From Hyposmocoma kahamanoa (lineage: Eukaryota; Arthropoda; Insecta; Lepidoptera; Cosmopterigidae): 64,000 nt of DNA. The translations under genes and the position numbers were made by a program. The notes below the pieces were generated by a model. It saw only the letters and a list, made by a program, of their open reading frames with translations. It was not told where the DNA came from and did not search any database. Shown here piece after piece: positions 23,876 to 34,898 of the stretch. Each line of letters begins with the position of its first letter. The first letter of the stretch is position 1. The stretch lies in assembly GCF_003589595.1 (NCBI RefSeq), contig NW_020656077.1, forward strand, positions 2,206,582-2,270,581, in the 5' to 3' direction.

Positions 23876-24860
23876 GTGTCTCTTGCATCGCTAAACGGCA
23901 TAGTCAAAGTTACAGGTGAACGAAAAAAGGGGGGAGGCTTATTCAAACTCAATGTAAAGAATGTAATACCACCAGTAACCGTCGAAGTCAATGCGCTAAC
24001 AAGCCAAGGTGCGTTACAGCTATATCATGAGAGATTAGCACACCAAAGCAAATTTCATGTAAAAAAGGTTATTGAAAGAGAACTCGGAATAAATGTACCA
24101 AATAACACTAAGAAGTTTTGTGGAGGTTGCAGTTTGGGGAAGATGCACAGACAACCTTTCGGAACACGAGTTAGATCGGATGTGTCTGGGGAAATTATGC
24201 ACTCAGATGTGTGCGGCCCATTCCCATTATCATACAAAGGATATCGTTACTTCGTTCTATTTAAAGATGATTATAGTAAGTACCGCTATGTATACTTCAT
24301 GAAACAGAAGTCTGAGGTCTATTCAAAGCTTCAATTGATGTTAGAAGAAAACAAGGTAGCTGGCCATGTCATAAGAGAACTGTTAAGTGACTACGGCAGT
24401 GAATTTAATAACGAGAAAGTTCGATTGACACTACAAAAGTATGGCGTAAAATAAAGATTAGTCATGCCATATACGCCACAACAAAATGGCTGCTGTGAAA
24501 GAGAGAATAGAATGGTCGTTGAAGCCGCTCGTGCCGTAATGTATGCGCACGAAGAGCTGCCGACTGCACGTTGGGCAGAGCTCATAAGTACAGCAGTATA
24601 TGTACTTAATAGAACAGGATGAACTCTTGTAGATGGTAAATTACCATATGAATTATGGTACAATAAGAAACTAAAGATAAGTCGTTTAAGAATAATCGGA
24701 AGTCCATGCTACGCACATGTACCCAAGCAGAAACGTAGGAAACTGGATAAGTAAGCGGAAAAATGTACTTTAATTGGCTATGATGGTGATGATGGGTATC
24801 ATCTTCTAAAAATTAGCAAAGAAGGACCTTAACTAGTACGTTCAAGAGACGTTGTATTTT
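23876..24860 (+). pseudogene. copia integrase
   Basis: The pre-integrase zinc-binding region (LYHERLAHQS, then CGGCSLGKMHR) is followed by the catalytic core with HSDVCGPF and LLSDYGSEFNN, which carry the first two acidic residues. The third block continues after an in-frame stop at about 24452 as PYTPQQNGCCERENR, which holds the catalytic glutamate. Further stops occur near 24621, 24754 and 24831. The DDE residues survive but the frame does not. Confidence 0.85.
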
Positions 24861-25053
24861 TAGAGTCAGAAATCGATAAGACGAATACAAAACAAAATAC
24901 TGATTCGAAAAAGTCTGATGAAAATGATTCTGAAATTGAAATAAGTCTACGAATATTGGCGAATCCAATTGTAAGGGAGGAGGAGAGTCAAGCGATTCAA
25001 GATAGGGAAGCGGGACGAAGAAAAAGAAAGTCCGGAAACTTTCGGAAGAGTGT

Positions 25054-26630
25054 ATGCCTCCTGAATCGTTCCAAGATACACCTCATACAGAGATGAGTAC
25101 AATTAATGGAGAATCATCTTCAAAAATTCATCTTCAATATGAGCGTACTGAAGTTGACGACGTGGATAACAACCGCGCATTACCAGAGCGAGTAGAACTA
25201 ATAGATAACATTATGCCCGATAGCGAAATAGAAAATGAAGAAAGGAGAACTCTACGAAACAGATCATCGCTACGACCACCTGCTAGATGTGGTGACTACG
25301 TTATATTGTCTGTAGATGATAGGTCTGAAATAGATGAGCCTACAACATACAACGAATCATTACAGAGTAAAAGCAAGGAGCATTGGTTAAAAGTAATGAA
25401 GAGTGAAATAAAGTCTTTAGAAGATAATGAAACGTGGACTCTAGTTGACTTACCAAAGGGTCGTAAAGCTAGATTCTGCAAAAGGATCTTTAAAGTTATA
25501 ACTAACGCTGATGGTACGATAGACAAATACAAAGCAAGGCTTGTTGCTCGAGGTTTTTCACAAAAACAAGGTGTGGATTACGATGAGACGTTCAGCCCTG
25601 TTGCTAAGATGACGACGATCAGATCTGTCATAAGTGTAGCGGCGAACGAAGGTCTGACACTCACGCAATTCGATGTCTCAACCGCGTTTCTGAATAGTTA
25701 TCTACAAGAAGACATTTCCATGAAACAACCTGGAGGTTTTAACGACGGGAGAAATCGAGTATGCAAGTTGAAGCGCAGCCTATATGGGTTAAAACAAACA
25801 CCAAGATGCTGGAATAAATGTATTGTAGATTATATGAAATCAATTGGATTTCAACAAAATCAAACAGATCCTTGCATGTTTATCAGAAAAAGATCACAGA
25901 ATAAAATCATCTTAGTATTATATGTTGACGATGGTCTGATAGCTGCAACACATCAAACGAATGCAGATAAGTTTATATCAGAGCTGAAGCGAAGGTTTTA
26001 GATAACCACAAAGCCTGCAGACTACTATCTGGGTTTGCAACTGCGATATAAAGATGATGGCTCTAACATAAGCATAACGCAGAAGCACTACACCGAGAAA
26101 ATTTTAGCTCGTTTCGGTATGAATAGCTGTAAATGAGTCACTACACCAATTATCAGAGATTCTGAACAAGGGCAGTTAGTTAGAGATTGTAGACGAGAAG
26201 TCATATCCTTATAGACAGGCTGTTGGGCCCTTGTTTATCTCATGATTGGAACGCGACCAGATACTACTGCCTACGCCGTTAGTATTGTATCGAGAACTTT
26301 GGAAAACCCCTCCAAAGAGGATGATGTATTAAAGGTAAAGTGTATTATGCGTTGTGTACAAGGTACATCAAGTTATGGTATAACATACAAAAAGAATTTT
26401 GAAACGGGAATACTGGACTTGTACAGCGATCTAATCACAGAGGAGATCTCAAAGATGGTCGTTCAACAAATGGCATACTGTGTCTATATACTGGCGGAGC
26501 AATACCTTGGGCGAGTTGAAAGCAGATGTCTGTAGCTATACCTACGAGTGAGGCTGAAATTGTCGCAGCTAGCGAAACAGTACGCGAAATCGTGTGACTG
26601 AAAAAGCGATTAAATGAGATTTCTGTTCTA
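25054..26630 (+). pseudogene. copia reverse transcriptase and RNase H
   Basis: The open frame 25054-26001 contains the copia RT: WLKVMKSEIKSLEDNETWTL, then YKARLVARGFSQKQGVDYDE, FDVSTAFLNS, SLYGLKQTPRCWNK, and the catalytic LYVDDGLIAA, intact. A stop at 25999 precedes ITTKPADYYLGLQL. The RNase H region (about 26242-26620) is frameshifted, although SEAEIVAASE is visible near 26545. The catalytic YVDD is preserved, but the polyprotein is broken. Confidence 0.88.
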
Positions 26631-26926
26631 AAGTAAATTCCACTTTTGAAAGTTGATAATGATGCCGCAGTAAAACTAGCTCAAAATCCGGAACTGCTCA
26701 GAAGAACATAGCACATAGCAATAAAACATTTCTATGTCAGAGAAATGCAGATGGAAAACTCCAAGTACAGCATGTGGAGGTAAACCTACAAAATGCAGAT
26801 TTCCTAACGAAGCCTCTTAGTAGACCTTCGATAGCTTCCATTATGGACCAAATATGTAGGTTTAGTTTGTTTATGATTTTTTTTAATTCATGAACTCGAC
26901 AAAGAGGTAGGATATTGAAAGAGGAT

Positions 26927-27046
26927 TGCTAATGAATCTCTTTAATATGGTTTTGTGTTGAAGGATACATGAAAAACTAGGATGTGCACAAAAAACACGT
27001 TAATTGCTTGAAAACATTTTTTATGTTACTAATTTTTCCTGCTACA
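26927..27046 (+). repeat. copia 3' LTR
   Basis: It follows a purine-rich tract (AAAGAGGTAGGATATTGAAAGAGGAT, 26901-26926) and starts with TG. It shares AAGGATACATGAAAAACTAG and a terminal TTTTTCCTGCTACA with the 5' LTR. It is followed directly by the mariner remnant. Confidence 0.65.
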
Positions 27047-27911
27047 ATTTTTAAGGAGTTTATCAATAACTTCCGGCAAACAAATGGTCGTGTACCAATC
27101 ACTATTCACGGTACAACGATTCTACAAAGTAACAGCAGCCACGTGTCGAGTTTTATTAAAAAAAGAAGCAATCATCCGCTTAGAAGCACTTTGCACGCGC
27201 GCCACTTTGGTTGGTTTCGGCTTGTCTCGAAAGTCTTACGCTACTATGAATCCATGTTTCATCACCTGTTACTATGTCCCACCACCACATTTGACGCTCC
27301 TTCGTTGAATCTGGTAAGCATAGCATCGCACCAAGTGATGCGATCCGTTTTTGAGCCTCAGTCACATTGTGTGGGACCCACCGAGAGCACAGCTTTTTCA
27401 CACTCAAATGTTTGTGTAGTATTGATTGTATTTAACTCATGCCTATGCCTGAAGATGCCCGAATCTCATGGTATGTCACATGCCTGTCTGTTTTAATCAT
27501 ACGGCACACAGCATCGATGTTTTTGTTGTTCAGGGCAGTGGACGGGCGACCATCACGAAATTCGTCACTGAGATTCACACGACCGCGTTTGAATTCTGCA
27601 AACCAGCTATAAATAGTCGTCTTACATGGTGCTTCATCCCCAAAAGCAGTTTGAAGCCGAGCAAAGCTCCGCTGAGCTGTTCATTTACACTTAAAGTCGT
27701 AGAAAATCATAGTACGAAAATTTTCACGAGTTAAATCCATGGTGATATAGACAACCAATTTCTAAAACAACGCAACAATGTAAAAACAAGTGACAGTCAG
27801 ATGAAACAAACAGTATTCTACAGCCAAAGAGTTCCATTTTCAAATGTTGTAATTACTTTCTAAATATTGTTTATGTAAGCGGTTAGTTCCGGAAACTTAT
27901 AGTGCGCCCTA
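27047..27911 (-). pseudogene. mariner transposase remnant
   Basis: Minus strand. The transposase starts at about 27740 with MDLTRENFR, followed by an early stop and frameshift. A helix-turn-helix region follows (TAFGDEAPCKTTIYSWFAEF), then SVKKLCSRWVPHNVTEAQK and the first catalytic block DIVTGDETWIH (about 27265). The frame ends with DWYTTICLPEVIDKLLKN exactly at the copia LTR border. The second aspartate block (HDNA) and the third are absent. Upstream of the ATG lies the 5' region and a terminal repeat containing AGTTCCGGAAACTTATAGTG near 27885-27904. Inactive. Confidence 0.82.
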
Positions 27912-27917
27912 TATACA

Positions 27918-28012
27918 GTCAACAGCACATCAAGCTACACATTGACGTATCTTGTTATCGTTGCACTGGAGGCGATTTTCGAACAAAAATGTGTAGTCTG
28001 ATGTGCTGTTGT
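27918..28012. mobile_element. Small TIR element (MITE)
   Basis: Inverted termini at 27920-27942 and 27989-28011 match at 21 of 23 positions (CAACAGCACATCA followed by CTACACAT). The element is under 100 bp and directly adjoins the mariner terminal repeat. No duplication was resolved. A similar sequence is, from memory, frequent in Lepidoptera. Confidence 0.55.
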
Positions 28013-28555
28013 CCGTAGAACCATCCCGCATCTAGATATGACAACTGACGGAATCCGCTTTTAATTTTTTTCACTTTTAGGATAATTATTTTGTATGCGA
28101 TACGCGCATATAATTTATTTAAGAGTTTACTTTTATTTACTACTTATTTTCAACGCTGTTTGCATGGGTATGAATATGTTTTTTACACAGATAGCCTATT
28201 TAATTGCGCATCGAATGTCTTAAACAGATTTCTTACACTGTTTATAGATAATCTTTAATAAGGCTTATTTTTTTAAATGGGAAATGTTTCATTGTGTCCA
28301 CAGGTGTGTACACAATAAAACACCTTATATTGAAGAGGGAAACAGGGTAATTATTTTGTTATTTTTTTGTAATTATTGGAATAAATAAATAATGAAACCT
28401 ATTTTTAAAATATAAAAATACTTTAATCTACGTAATCTTTTCGACAGATTGGTTACTTTTAATCACAGACAGTATGTTTAAAGCTTACAAATGAAGTTAA
28501 ACATTATGTTACTTAACTTATAAAATTGACAAGAACAATAGGTACCTGAACTATG
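28013..28555. other. Noncoding stretch
   Basis: AT-rich; nothing recognised. Confidence 0.4.
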
Positions 28556-28639
28556 TTTTTTTTTATTGTCTCGGCAAAATGTCTGCACCGCGCCTGATGG
28601 AAAGTGCGAATACAGTCCAGAGATGAGAGTAACGGATGG

Positions 28640-30748
28640 AAAACACAAATATCTTCACTCCGTCACTATCATTTTGCCGGTCTGGCCAAATGCTTCTTCA
28701 CACTACGTTTGAAGGACCCGATGTTATAGAGGGGAGGGAATACATGCGCCGGGAGTTGGTTCCACAATTTGATGGTTCGGCATAATAACGAATTGCCAAA
28801 CTTTTTTGTGCGGGACGGTATTGAACTGACCGTCCAACTGTGGCAACGCAGTCCGGCACGGGTGATCCGCTGATGGAAAGGAGAGGAAGGGATAAGGTTG
28901 AATAACTCTTCAGAGCACTCACCGTGGTACAGGCGATAGAATACGCTAAGAGACGCTATATCTCTGCGAAGCTGTAACGACTCCGCATGCTCAGTTACAT
29001 GAGGATCGTTGACAACACGGAAGGCGTAGCGCTACAGTCCATCTAGGGCATCGAGCAAGTACTTGGCAGAGCCGTCCCAAAGGTGGGAACATTACTCCAT
29101 GCTGCTTCGGACCTGAGCTTTATACAACAGGTATCGCAGCTCTGGAGTAAAAAATCGGTGCACCTTGTTCAGGATGCCAAGCTTGCGCGACGCGGTACAG
29201 ATGACGCTCTCGATATACTCTTTGTTGTTCATGTCCTTCCGGATGCTCATCCCCAGTAGGCTGAGCTTGTCCTGCAGCGTCACCGTTGTACCCCGAAAAT
29301 AGGGAAGTGGAAGGAATGGGGATTTTTTGGAGCTGAACGCGCATACCTGGGTTTTCTTGGCGTTGAACTCAACCAAGTTCCGGGAGCCCCACGACGATAT
29401 ATGTTCCCAAACATGGTTGAGCTCAGCGACAAGTCTTTCCCGGTTTCTTTCAGGGTCCTTCCGGCTGCTTGACGATTGCTTATAATAGCAACCGTGCACT
29501 GTGCTATCATTTGCATAGCAATGAATGTTGCCCAAAGGCAACAAGTCATTTATATGCAGAAGGAACAGCGTGGGCGACAGCACGGAGCCTTGTGGCACCC
29601 CAGCATTAACTGTCACGAGCCGCGAAGTGCCTCCGTCAACAAGGACACACAATCTTCGCTCGCGCAGAAAGCCAGAGATCCACTCATAAAGGCGGCCGGG
29701 AAGACCATATGCCGGAAGCTTGGAGAGGAGACCACGGTGCCAGACCCGATCAAAGGCCTTAGCAATATCCAGACTTATCGCTAAGGATTCGCCCTGTTTG
29801 TCGATAGCTTCACCCCGGAGATGCATTAGATACGCTAGAACGTCACCCGTTGATCGGTTCGGCCGAAACCCTTTCTTGGGTATAGGTTGCACGTTGGCCT
29901 CCCTCCAAGCTAGGGGCACGTTACCAGATTGGTATGAGAGGCGGTATAAGCGCGTCAGTACGGGAGACAACTCCGCCACACACCTTTTAAGGACGATAGG
30001 AGGCATCCCATCTGGACCATAGGCCTTCCGCACGTCAAGAGTCTGCAATTCCTTGGGGACATCACATTGTCTGATAACTATATCAGGCATTGACTCCGCA
30101 GTGGGGAATTGACGGCGGTTGCGCATCTTGGTCGTGAATGCGCGAGTTAGCCCCAAAAAAGTCGGCCAATAAATTGGATTTCTCTTCGGGGCCATAGGCC
30201 AAAAATCCATTGGGATACCTCAAAGGCGGCAGCGACGAACAACAAAAATTGGACTGCACGGCTTTGGCCAGGCTCCAGTAGGCACGGCTACCGGTGGGAT
30301 GGGCTACCAGCCTCTGGCCAATCCGTGAAACGCGCTGGGCATCCGCTCTTATGTAAGCCCTCCTGCAAAACTTGGTTGCTTTGTTATAGGCTGCTTTAAG
30401 GGACGCAAGGTTGGGATCCTTTGTTACACGACCCTTGATCCAACCACGATATGCAGCCTGTTTCTCACTAACAGCGTCCATGCATTCGCGATTGAACCAA
30501 GGGCGTCCTCTGCGATTGGCGATGACACTGGAAGACGATATGTAGTAATCCATAGCCGTTCCAATCTCATTGACAACAGCATCGGCAGCTGCTGAGGCAT
30601 CCTTTCCCGCAAAACAGTGCTGCAACCAAGGGATGGACGCAAAGTAGTCGCGCATACCATCCCAATCCGCCGACGAGTAGTGCCAAATGCGACGAGTGAC
30701 TTCTTTCAGCTTAGTTGGAGGCATTTGGGAAACCTTACACCCAACCAA
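28640..30748 (-). pseudogene. Reverse transcriptase of the CR1-like element, catalytic motif mutated
   Basis: The linker region is at 30748-30083 (for example RPWFNRECMDAVSEKQAAYR). The RT frame 30210-29092 carries KAYGPDGMPPIVLK, then ESLAISLDIAKAFDRVWHRG and NAGVPQGSVLSPTLFLLHIN. The active-site block reads HCYANDSTVHG, so the usual YADD has become YAND and one catalytic aspartate is lost. The fingers region jumps from PIPKKG directly to FRPNRSTGDV, an internal deletion of several tens of residues. After a stop at 29092 the C-terminus continues in frame (TIKLWNQLPAHVFPPL) to about 28645. Confidence 0.85.
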
Positions 30749-31420
30749 ACAGTGGTCAGAACTTCCCAGGGGGCGCTGACTGATACTGTATAGTAGGTAG
30801 GGTGACTCGCGAGCAGAAGGTCAAGCAAAGAGGTTGCATGATCCGATATGTCTGGAACCCGGGTGGGCTGGGTTACCAGTTGGGTCAAGTCATGCGTGAG
30901 ACCGAAAGCGTGGGCAGTTCTTCCTGCATGGTCAGTCTTGAGGGAACTCAACCATGATTCATGGTGTGCATTAAAGTCCCCCAACATGACCATCTCCGCA
31001 GATGGGAACTGCGCCTGCGCGTCAAGAGTCGCCTGGCTCAGTTGGTCAAAGAGCCTAGTTGTCTCCGCATCCCCGCTGTGGGATCTATATAAGCACGCGA
31101 AGACTCTAGCTGAACAACTAGATTCTACGAGCACCCACATAGTGGAAAAGAAGCGGTCCTCCAGGCAGCGCAGACGGTGACAACACATCCGAACGAATAT
31201 ATACACATACCCCGGCTTTGGCCTGAAAGTTTTCCTCAAGCGAGTAGCCGGGGTAGTTCAAGTAACTCATATCATTCAGGCTGGGCTGTCTTGAGGTGAT
31301 GGTGGACAGCTTTGAGGTTGGAGTGGAGTCCGCGGATGTTAGCGAACTCAATAATAAACGCGGTGAGGGGATTAGGCACCGCTGAACGATCTGCATTCTT
31401 ATGTTGCGCTGTCATGGTGG
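30706..31420 (-). pseudogene. Apurinic-type endonuclease domain of the CR1-like element
   Basis: The minus-strand frames show IEFANIRGLHSNLKAVHHHL (about 31350), the start of an EEP endonuclease. After a frameshift come MVMLGDFNAHHESWLSS (about 30980) and ATSLLDLLLASHPTYY (about 30810). The GDFN block and a trailing SDH-like block are the usual endonuclease signatures. At least two frameshifts separate the parts, one of them at about 30750, where translation moves to the frame of 30748-30083. Confidence 0.75.
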
Positions 31421-32085
31421 GTCTTAGGACGGTAGTGTGAAGAGTTGAAGCTTTCGACACCGCACCGAAGAAGAAAAACGAGGGGAACTGCAATACATAC
31501 CATTGATCTTTTGAAGGATAGCCGGCTGACCCGCCGAACGGAAGGGCCCCCGTACCCCCCCGGGATATGCCGCCGGGACACCATATTCCGGTCACTAACC
31601 GGCACGACGACCTACCCCAAGATTATGCGCGGCATGGTGGGGCAGCCTCTAGGGGTAGTTAGTCCCTATTGGGCCCTTGTACTGTACCGTGGGTGGCCAG
31701 CGGACAACCGTTTCTACGGGTCTCCCTGGGCGGCAGGTCATCTAGATATCCCTCAACAAGTGACATGGCGAATATCCGCCTCAGTCCTCCCAGATACCGC
31801 GCCGGAAACTCCACGTGCACTGGATGTACACCAACTGATCCCAGAACGCGATTCGCAAAAGCGATTCACTGTGGAGGGTTTTCCGCCGTGTGTACTGTGG
31901 TCGCTATCCAGTCGGCACAAAGCCTACCACAACGCTAAGCAGATGGACACTTGTGACGCCCTCAGTCGCCTCTTACGACCCCCACACGGGCATGTATGGG
32001 GAGGCGACAATGTATTCTTAAGCCGTCGCCTCACGGCCAAAAATGTGGGGTTAACCCACATAGTTCAGTTAGCTCGGTATGAAAT

Positions 32086-32696
32086 AATAAAAAAAAAGTT
32101 GTTATTTTTCTCTTAGGAAGTAATTGCTCTTAACATACCCATCACAACTTACCTACAAAGGTATACGTATATTAATATGATGCTTAAACCCTCACGTGAA
32201 TAATAAAACGGTGGTCAAGTTTGATAACTCGATTAAAGTGACGGCGTTCCCGAATGAATAGTTAAAACTGCCGTCGAGGAATGACGAGCCTGATACGATG
32301 GGGTGGGGACGAGCGGTAATTACACAAATTGCAGTTGATACTGTATTGTTATTTGCTGGTGTGTGGTGCCAATGTTCAACACTATATCGTCACAAAGCAA
32401 TGGATTCTGAAACTTCGTATGTGGTGCTTGCAAAAAAGTTAACGGAATATTTACAAGTATAATATCATTAGAATATCGTGTAATAATCCAGATGGCCACA
32501 ATACAATTCACTGAGATATTGACAAACTATGAACGAAAACTTTCTATACTTCTACATATGTGCTAAAAATCACTTTTTATGGTGGTACAGCTTCAAAATT
32601 GTGTAAAAACACTCAACACCATTTCGTCGCTTCATGCTATTATTAAAGCAGAGCGTCTAATCAGTCCGAAAACAACAATCGAAATGAGCAACACTA
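32086..32696. other. Noncoding stretch
   Basis: No gene recognised. It forms the left flank of the hAT insertion and probably represents older single-copy or unrecognised repeat sequence. Confidence 0.45.
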
Positions 32697-33500
32697 GTCC
32701 GACCTAGGGATGGTACGATACAAGTAAATACGAGTAAATACTCGATACTTTTGTTTCGATACCAAGTACATTTAGTATCGAATCCCTTCTTTCGATTTTT
32801 ACTGGGTATTGGAAGAAAAATACTAATATTGAATCGAAACGTGCACGCATAAATATTTAACCTTAATTCCACTTCCCAGGAAAAGATCATCTTTTTTCCA
32901 AATTATTTTTCTTTCCATTTTCACCGTTTTACGGCAAACAAATGCAAAACGCGAAGTAGCAGAGTAAAAAAATGTATGTCTATCTATGGTCCCTTTGGAT
33001 CATTTTTGAATGAATGGTACTCATATATCTCAGTGGATGAGCGAAGTTCACAAAGAGAAATGGCGGGTTCTTATGTAGTTTTCTGGGTTTTTGTATTTCA
33101 GTTTTTATACAAATTAATGTTCAGTTTAGGTATTATTACGAAAAATTCGCAATAATCGATTATCAAAATCTCGATTGATTGGCGGAATTATCGATAGTAT
33201 CGATTTAGCTATAATATTTAAAAAAAAAGAAAAGAACGTTTATTTCTTTATTGTGCAGTGCGTGCTTGTTAAAAGTTTATTACTTTTTTTTGTTATTTAT
33301 GGCGCGGAAAAGCGCGGGAAAGCTCGATTTAGGCGGGTTAATTTTTTCGGCTTAGAAATTGAATATTTAATAATAATTGTAATTAGGTGGTCAGGAGTGT
33401 AGTATTTGTGTAAATACTATTTATTTGATTGTATGTATTGCTTTTTGTGTATATAGTCATCGTCATCTGGTGAGTTTTATCATTTTTCCTTTCGCCTAAA

Positions 33501-34898
33501 ATGGACGAGCCCCCTGATCCAGGGGGCACAGTCCCCTCAGGTGGTAGAAACGTGATTATTGCCTCCAATGATTCCAGTATGGACACGGACCATACTGATA
33601 ACTCTCTAAAAGGAAGAAAACGTATTCGGCAGCGTAAAATTTGCAAACATTGCAATAAGAAAAAACTTAAGCATAAGTCTCAATCAGACAATGGATGTGG
33701 TTGTTCAGATAGCGACATTTGCGGTACCAAGTTTAACAGTACTACAGAAGTTTTCTCAACGCCCCCATCATCTTCCCCGGTTCAGCCTGTTGCTGCTCCC
33801 ATACCTACCCCTTCTACGAATACTAATACTACCCAGAAAGACCAGGATTTGCCAGGCCGCCGATTGTTTGAGCATCAAGATATTTCTTCGTATGTAGTTC
33901 ATGTACAAAGATTAACCACTTCCTTTAATGACGGAACCTCTGTACACCCAGTTCACTTTGGCAATTTTCTTAAAAAGAATGGTTTTAAAAACATAATTAA
34001 TGGTAGTGTGAAAAAGATTGGCAGGAACAGAGTTTCCCTATCCTTCTCAGACTTCCAGAGTGCTAATTTTTTCTTGAATAACACTAGTTTGATAGCTAGC
34101 AATTACAAAGCTTCTATACCTACCTTCAGCATTACCAGAATGGGCCTAGTTCGTGGAGTTCCTGCAGACCTAACCCCCGAAGAAGTGAAAGAAAGTATGT
34201 TAGTTCCTATTGGTTGTGGAGATATTGTTAAGATAAGACGTTTAAACTATAAGGTGACTGTTGATAATCAAACTACGTGGAAACCCTCCCAAACTGCAGT
34301 TGTGACCTTTGATGGGCAAGTTTTACCAAAAAGAATATTTATGTTTTATAATGCTCTTCAAGTAGAATTGTACATCTTTCCAACTGTCCAATGCTATAAT
34401 TGTTGTCGGTATGGACATACTAAATTGCAATGTTGTTCTAAGCCTCGATGTTTTAAGTGTGGGCAGGATCACTCAGGTGAATCATGTTCTGTAGATGAAG
34501 GTGACGCTCAGTGCTGTCACTGTTCTGGGTCTCATTTAGCTACTAGCAGGTCATGTCCAGAATATGAAAGGCAGAGGCGTATAAAAGTGTCTATGGCTCA
34601 AAATAGTATTTCTTATTCTGAAGCTTACAAACTTCATCCCGCAGTGACAAAGCCTTATGCTGATATTCTGGCTTTTCCACCTCCTCCACGTAGTTCTTTT
34701 GCTTCCACTTCTCATAGTACTAATCCATCATCTTACAAAAAAACTGTGTTTTTAAAACCTAAAGACCCACCAAAGCAACGAACAGGCTATGATCAGAAAG
34801 CTCATAATGAGTTTGCTGAGGAATATAACATGACCAATGAAAATTCTAGAGGAACAATGTCCAATTTTATTAATAATGATTCAGCCTTCCATAGCTGA
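33501..34898 (+). CDS. ORF1 (gag-like nucleic-acid-binding protein) of the I-clade element
   Basis: A 465-codon uninterrupted frame encodes an ORF1 protein that coats the element RNA. The basic N-terminal segment KGRKRIRQRKICKHCNKKK is at residues 37-55. A central RRM-like region contains LVRGVPADLTPEEVKE (216-231). Three zinc knuckles follow: C298-C301-H306-C311, C317-C320-H324-C329 and C338-C341-H345-C352. This order is typical of I/Jockey-group ORF1. The ATG at 33501 precedes MDEPPDPGG and has no competing upstream start in frame. The stop is 81 nt before the first ATG of ORF2. Although intact, it belongs to a retrotransposon whose ORF2 is broken. Confidence 0.85.
   Translation: MDEPPDPGGTVPSGGRNVIIASNDSSMDTDHTDNSLKGRKRIRQRKICKHCNKKKLKHKSQSDNGCGCSDSDICGTKFNSTTEVFSTPPSSSPVQPVAAPIPTPSTNTNTTQKDQDLPGRRLFEHQDISSYVVHVQRLTTSFNDGTSVHPVHFGNFLKKNGFKNIINGSVKKIGRNRVSLSFSDFQSANFFLNNTSLIASNYKASIPTFSITRMGLVRGVPADLTPEEVKESMLVPIGCGDIVKIRRLNYKVTVDNQTTWKPSQTAVVTFDGQVLPKRIFMFYNALQVELYIFPTVQCYNCCRYGHTKLQCCSKPRCFKCGQDHSGESCSVDEGDAQCCHCSGSHLATSRSCPEYERQRRIKVSMAQNSISYSEAYKLHPAVTKPYADILAFPPPPRSSFASTSHSTNPSSYKKTVFLKPKDPPKQRTGYDQKAHNEFAEEYNMTNENSRGTMSNFINNDSAFHS

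Larger units (their letters stand above)
21290..27046 (+). mobile_element. Degenerate Ty1/copia LTR retrotransposon
   Basis: Recognisable parts in copia order are short LTRs, a primer binding site (TGGTAGCAGAGC at 21419), gag with a zinc knuckle, aspartic protease, integrase, reverse transcriptase and RNase H. Both LTRs share AAGGATACATGAAAAACTAG and end in TTTTTCCTGCTACA. The element is dead, with several stops and frameshifts. The protease-integrase interval (22755-about 23870) is filled by a MITE and other repeats. Its right side directly abuts a mariner reading frame. The left limit is approximate because the 5' LTR start could not be aligned cleanly. Confidence 0.85.
28556..32085 (-). 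mobile_element. CR1-like non-LTR retrotransposon
   Basis: It is oriented on the minus strand, with its 3' end at the poly-T run near 28556-28566 (poly-A on its own strand) and its 5' region near 32085. The 5' region contains the CAGTCGCCTCTTACGACCCC-type block (about 31962) seen at the front of many insect non-LTR elements. Endonuclease, reverse transcriptase and a C-terminal domain follow in order, with frameshifts. It is a nearly full-length ORF2 copy but dead. The exact clade within the CR1/Jockey group is not certain. Confidence 0.75.

Noticed and set aside
28548..32066. CTGAACTATG / CATAGTTCAG flanking the minus-strand CR1-like element as a target duplication
   Set aside because: The two copies are inverted, not direct, so they do not fit a target-site duplication.
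31445..32116. 223-codon plus-strand frame
   Set aside because: It is antisense to the 5' region of the minus-strand CR1-like element and shows no domain of its own.
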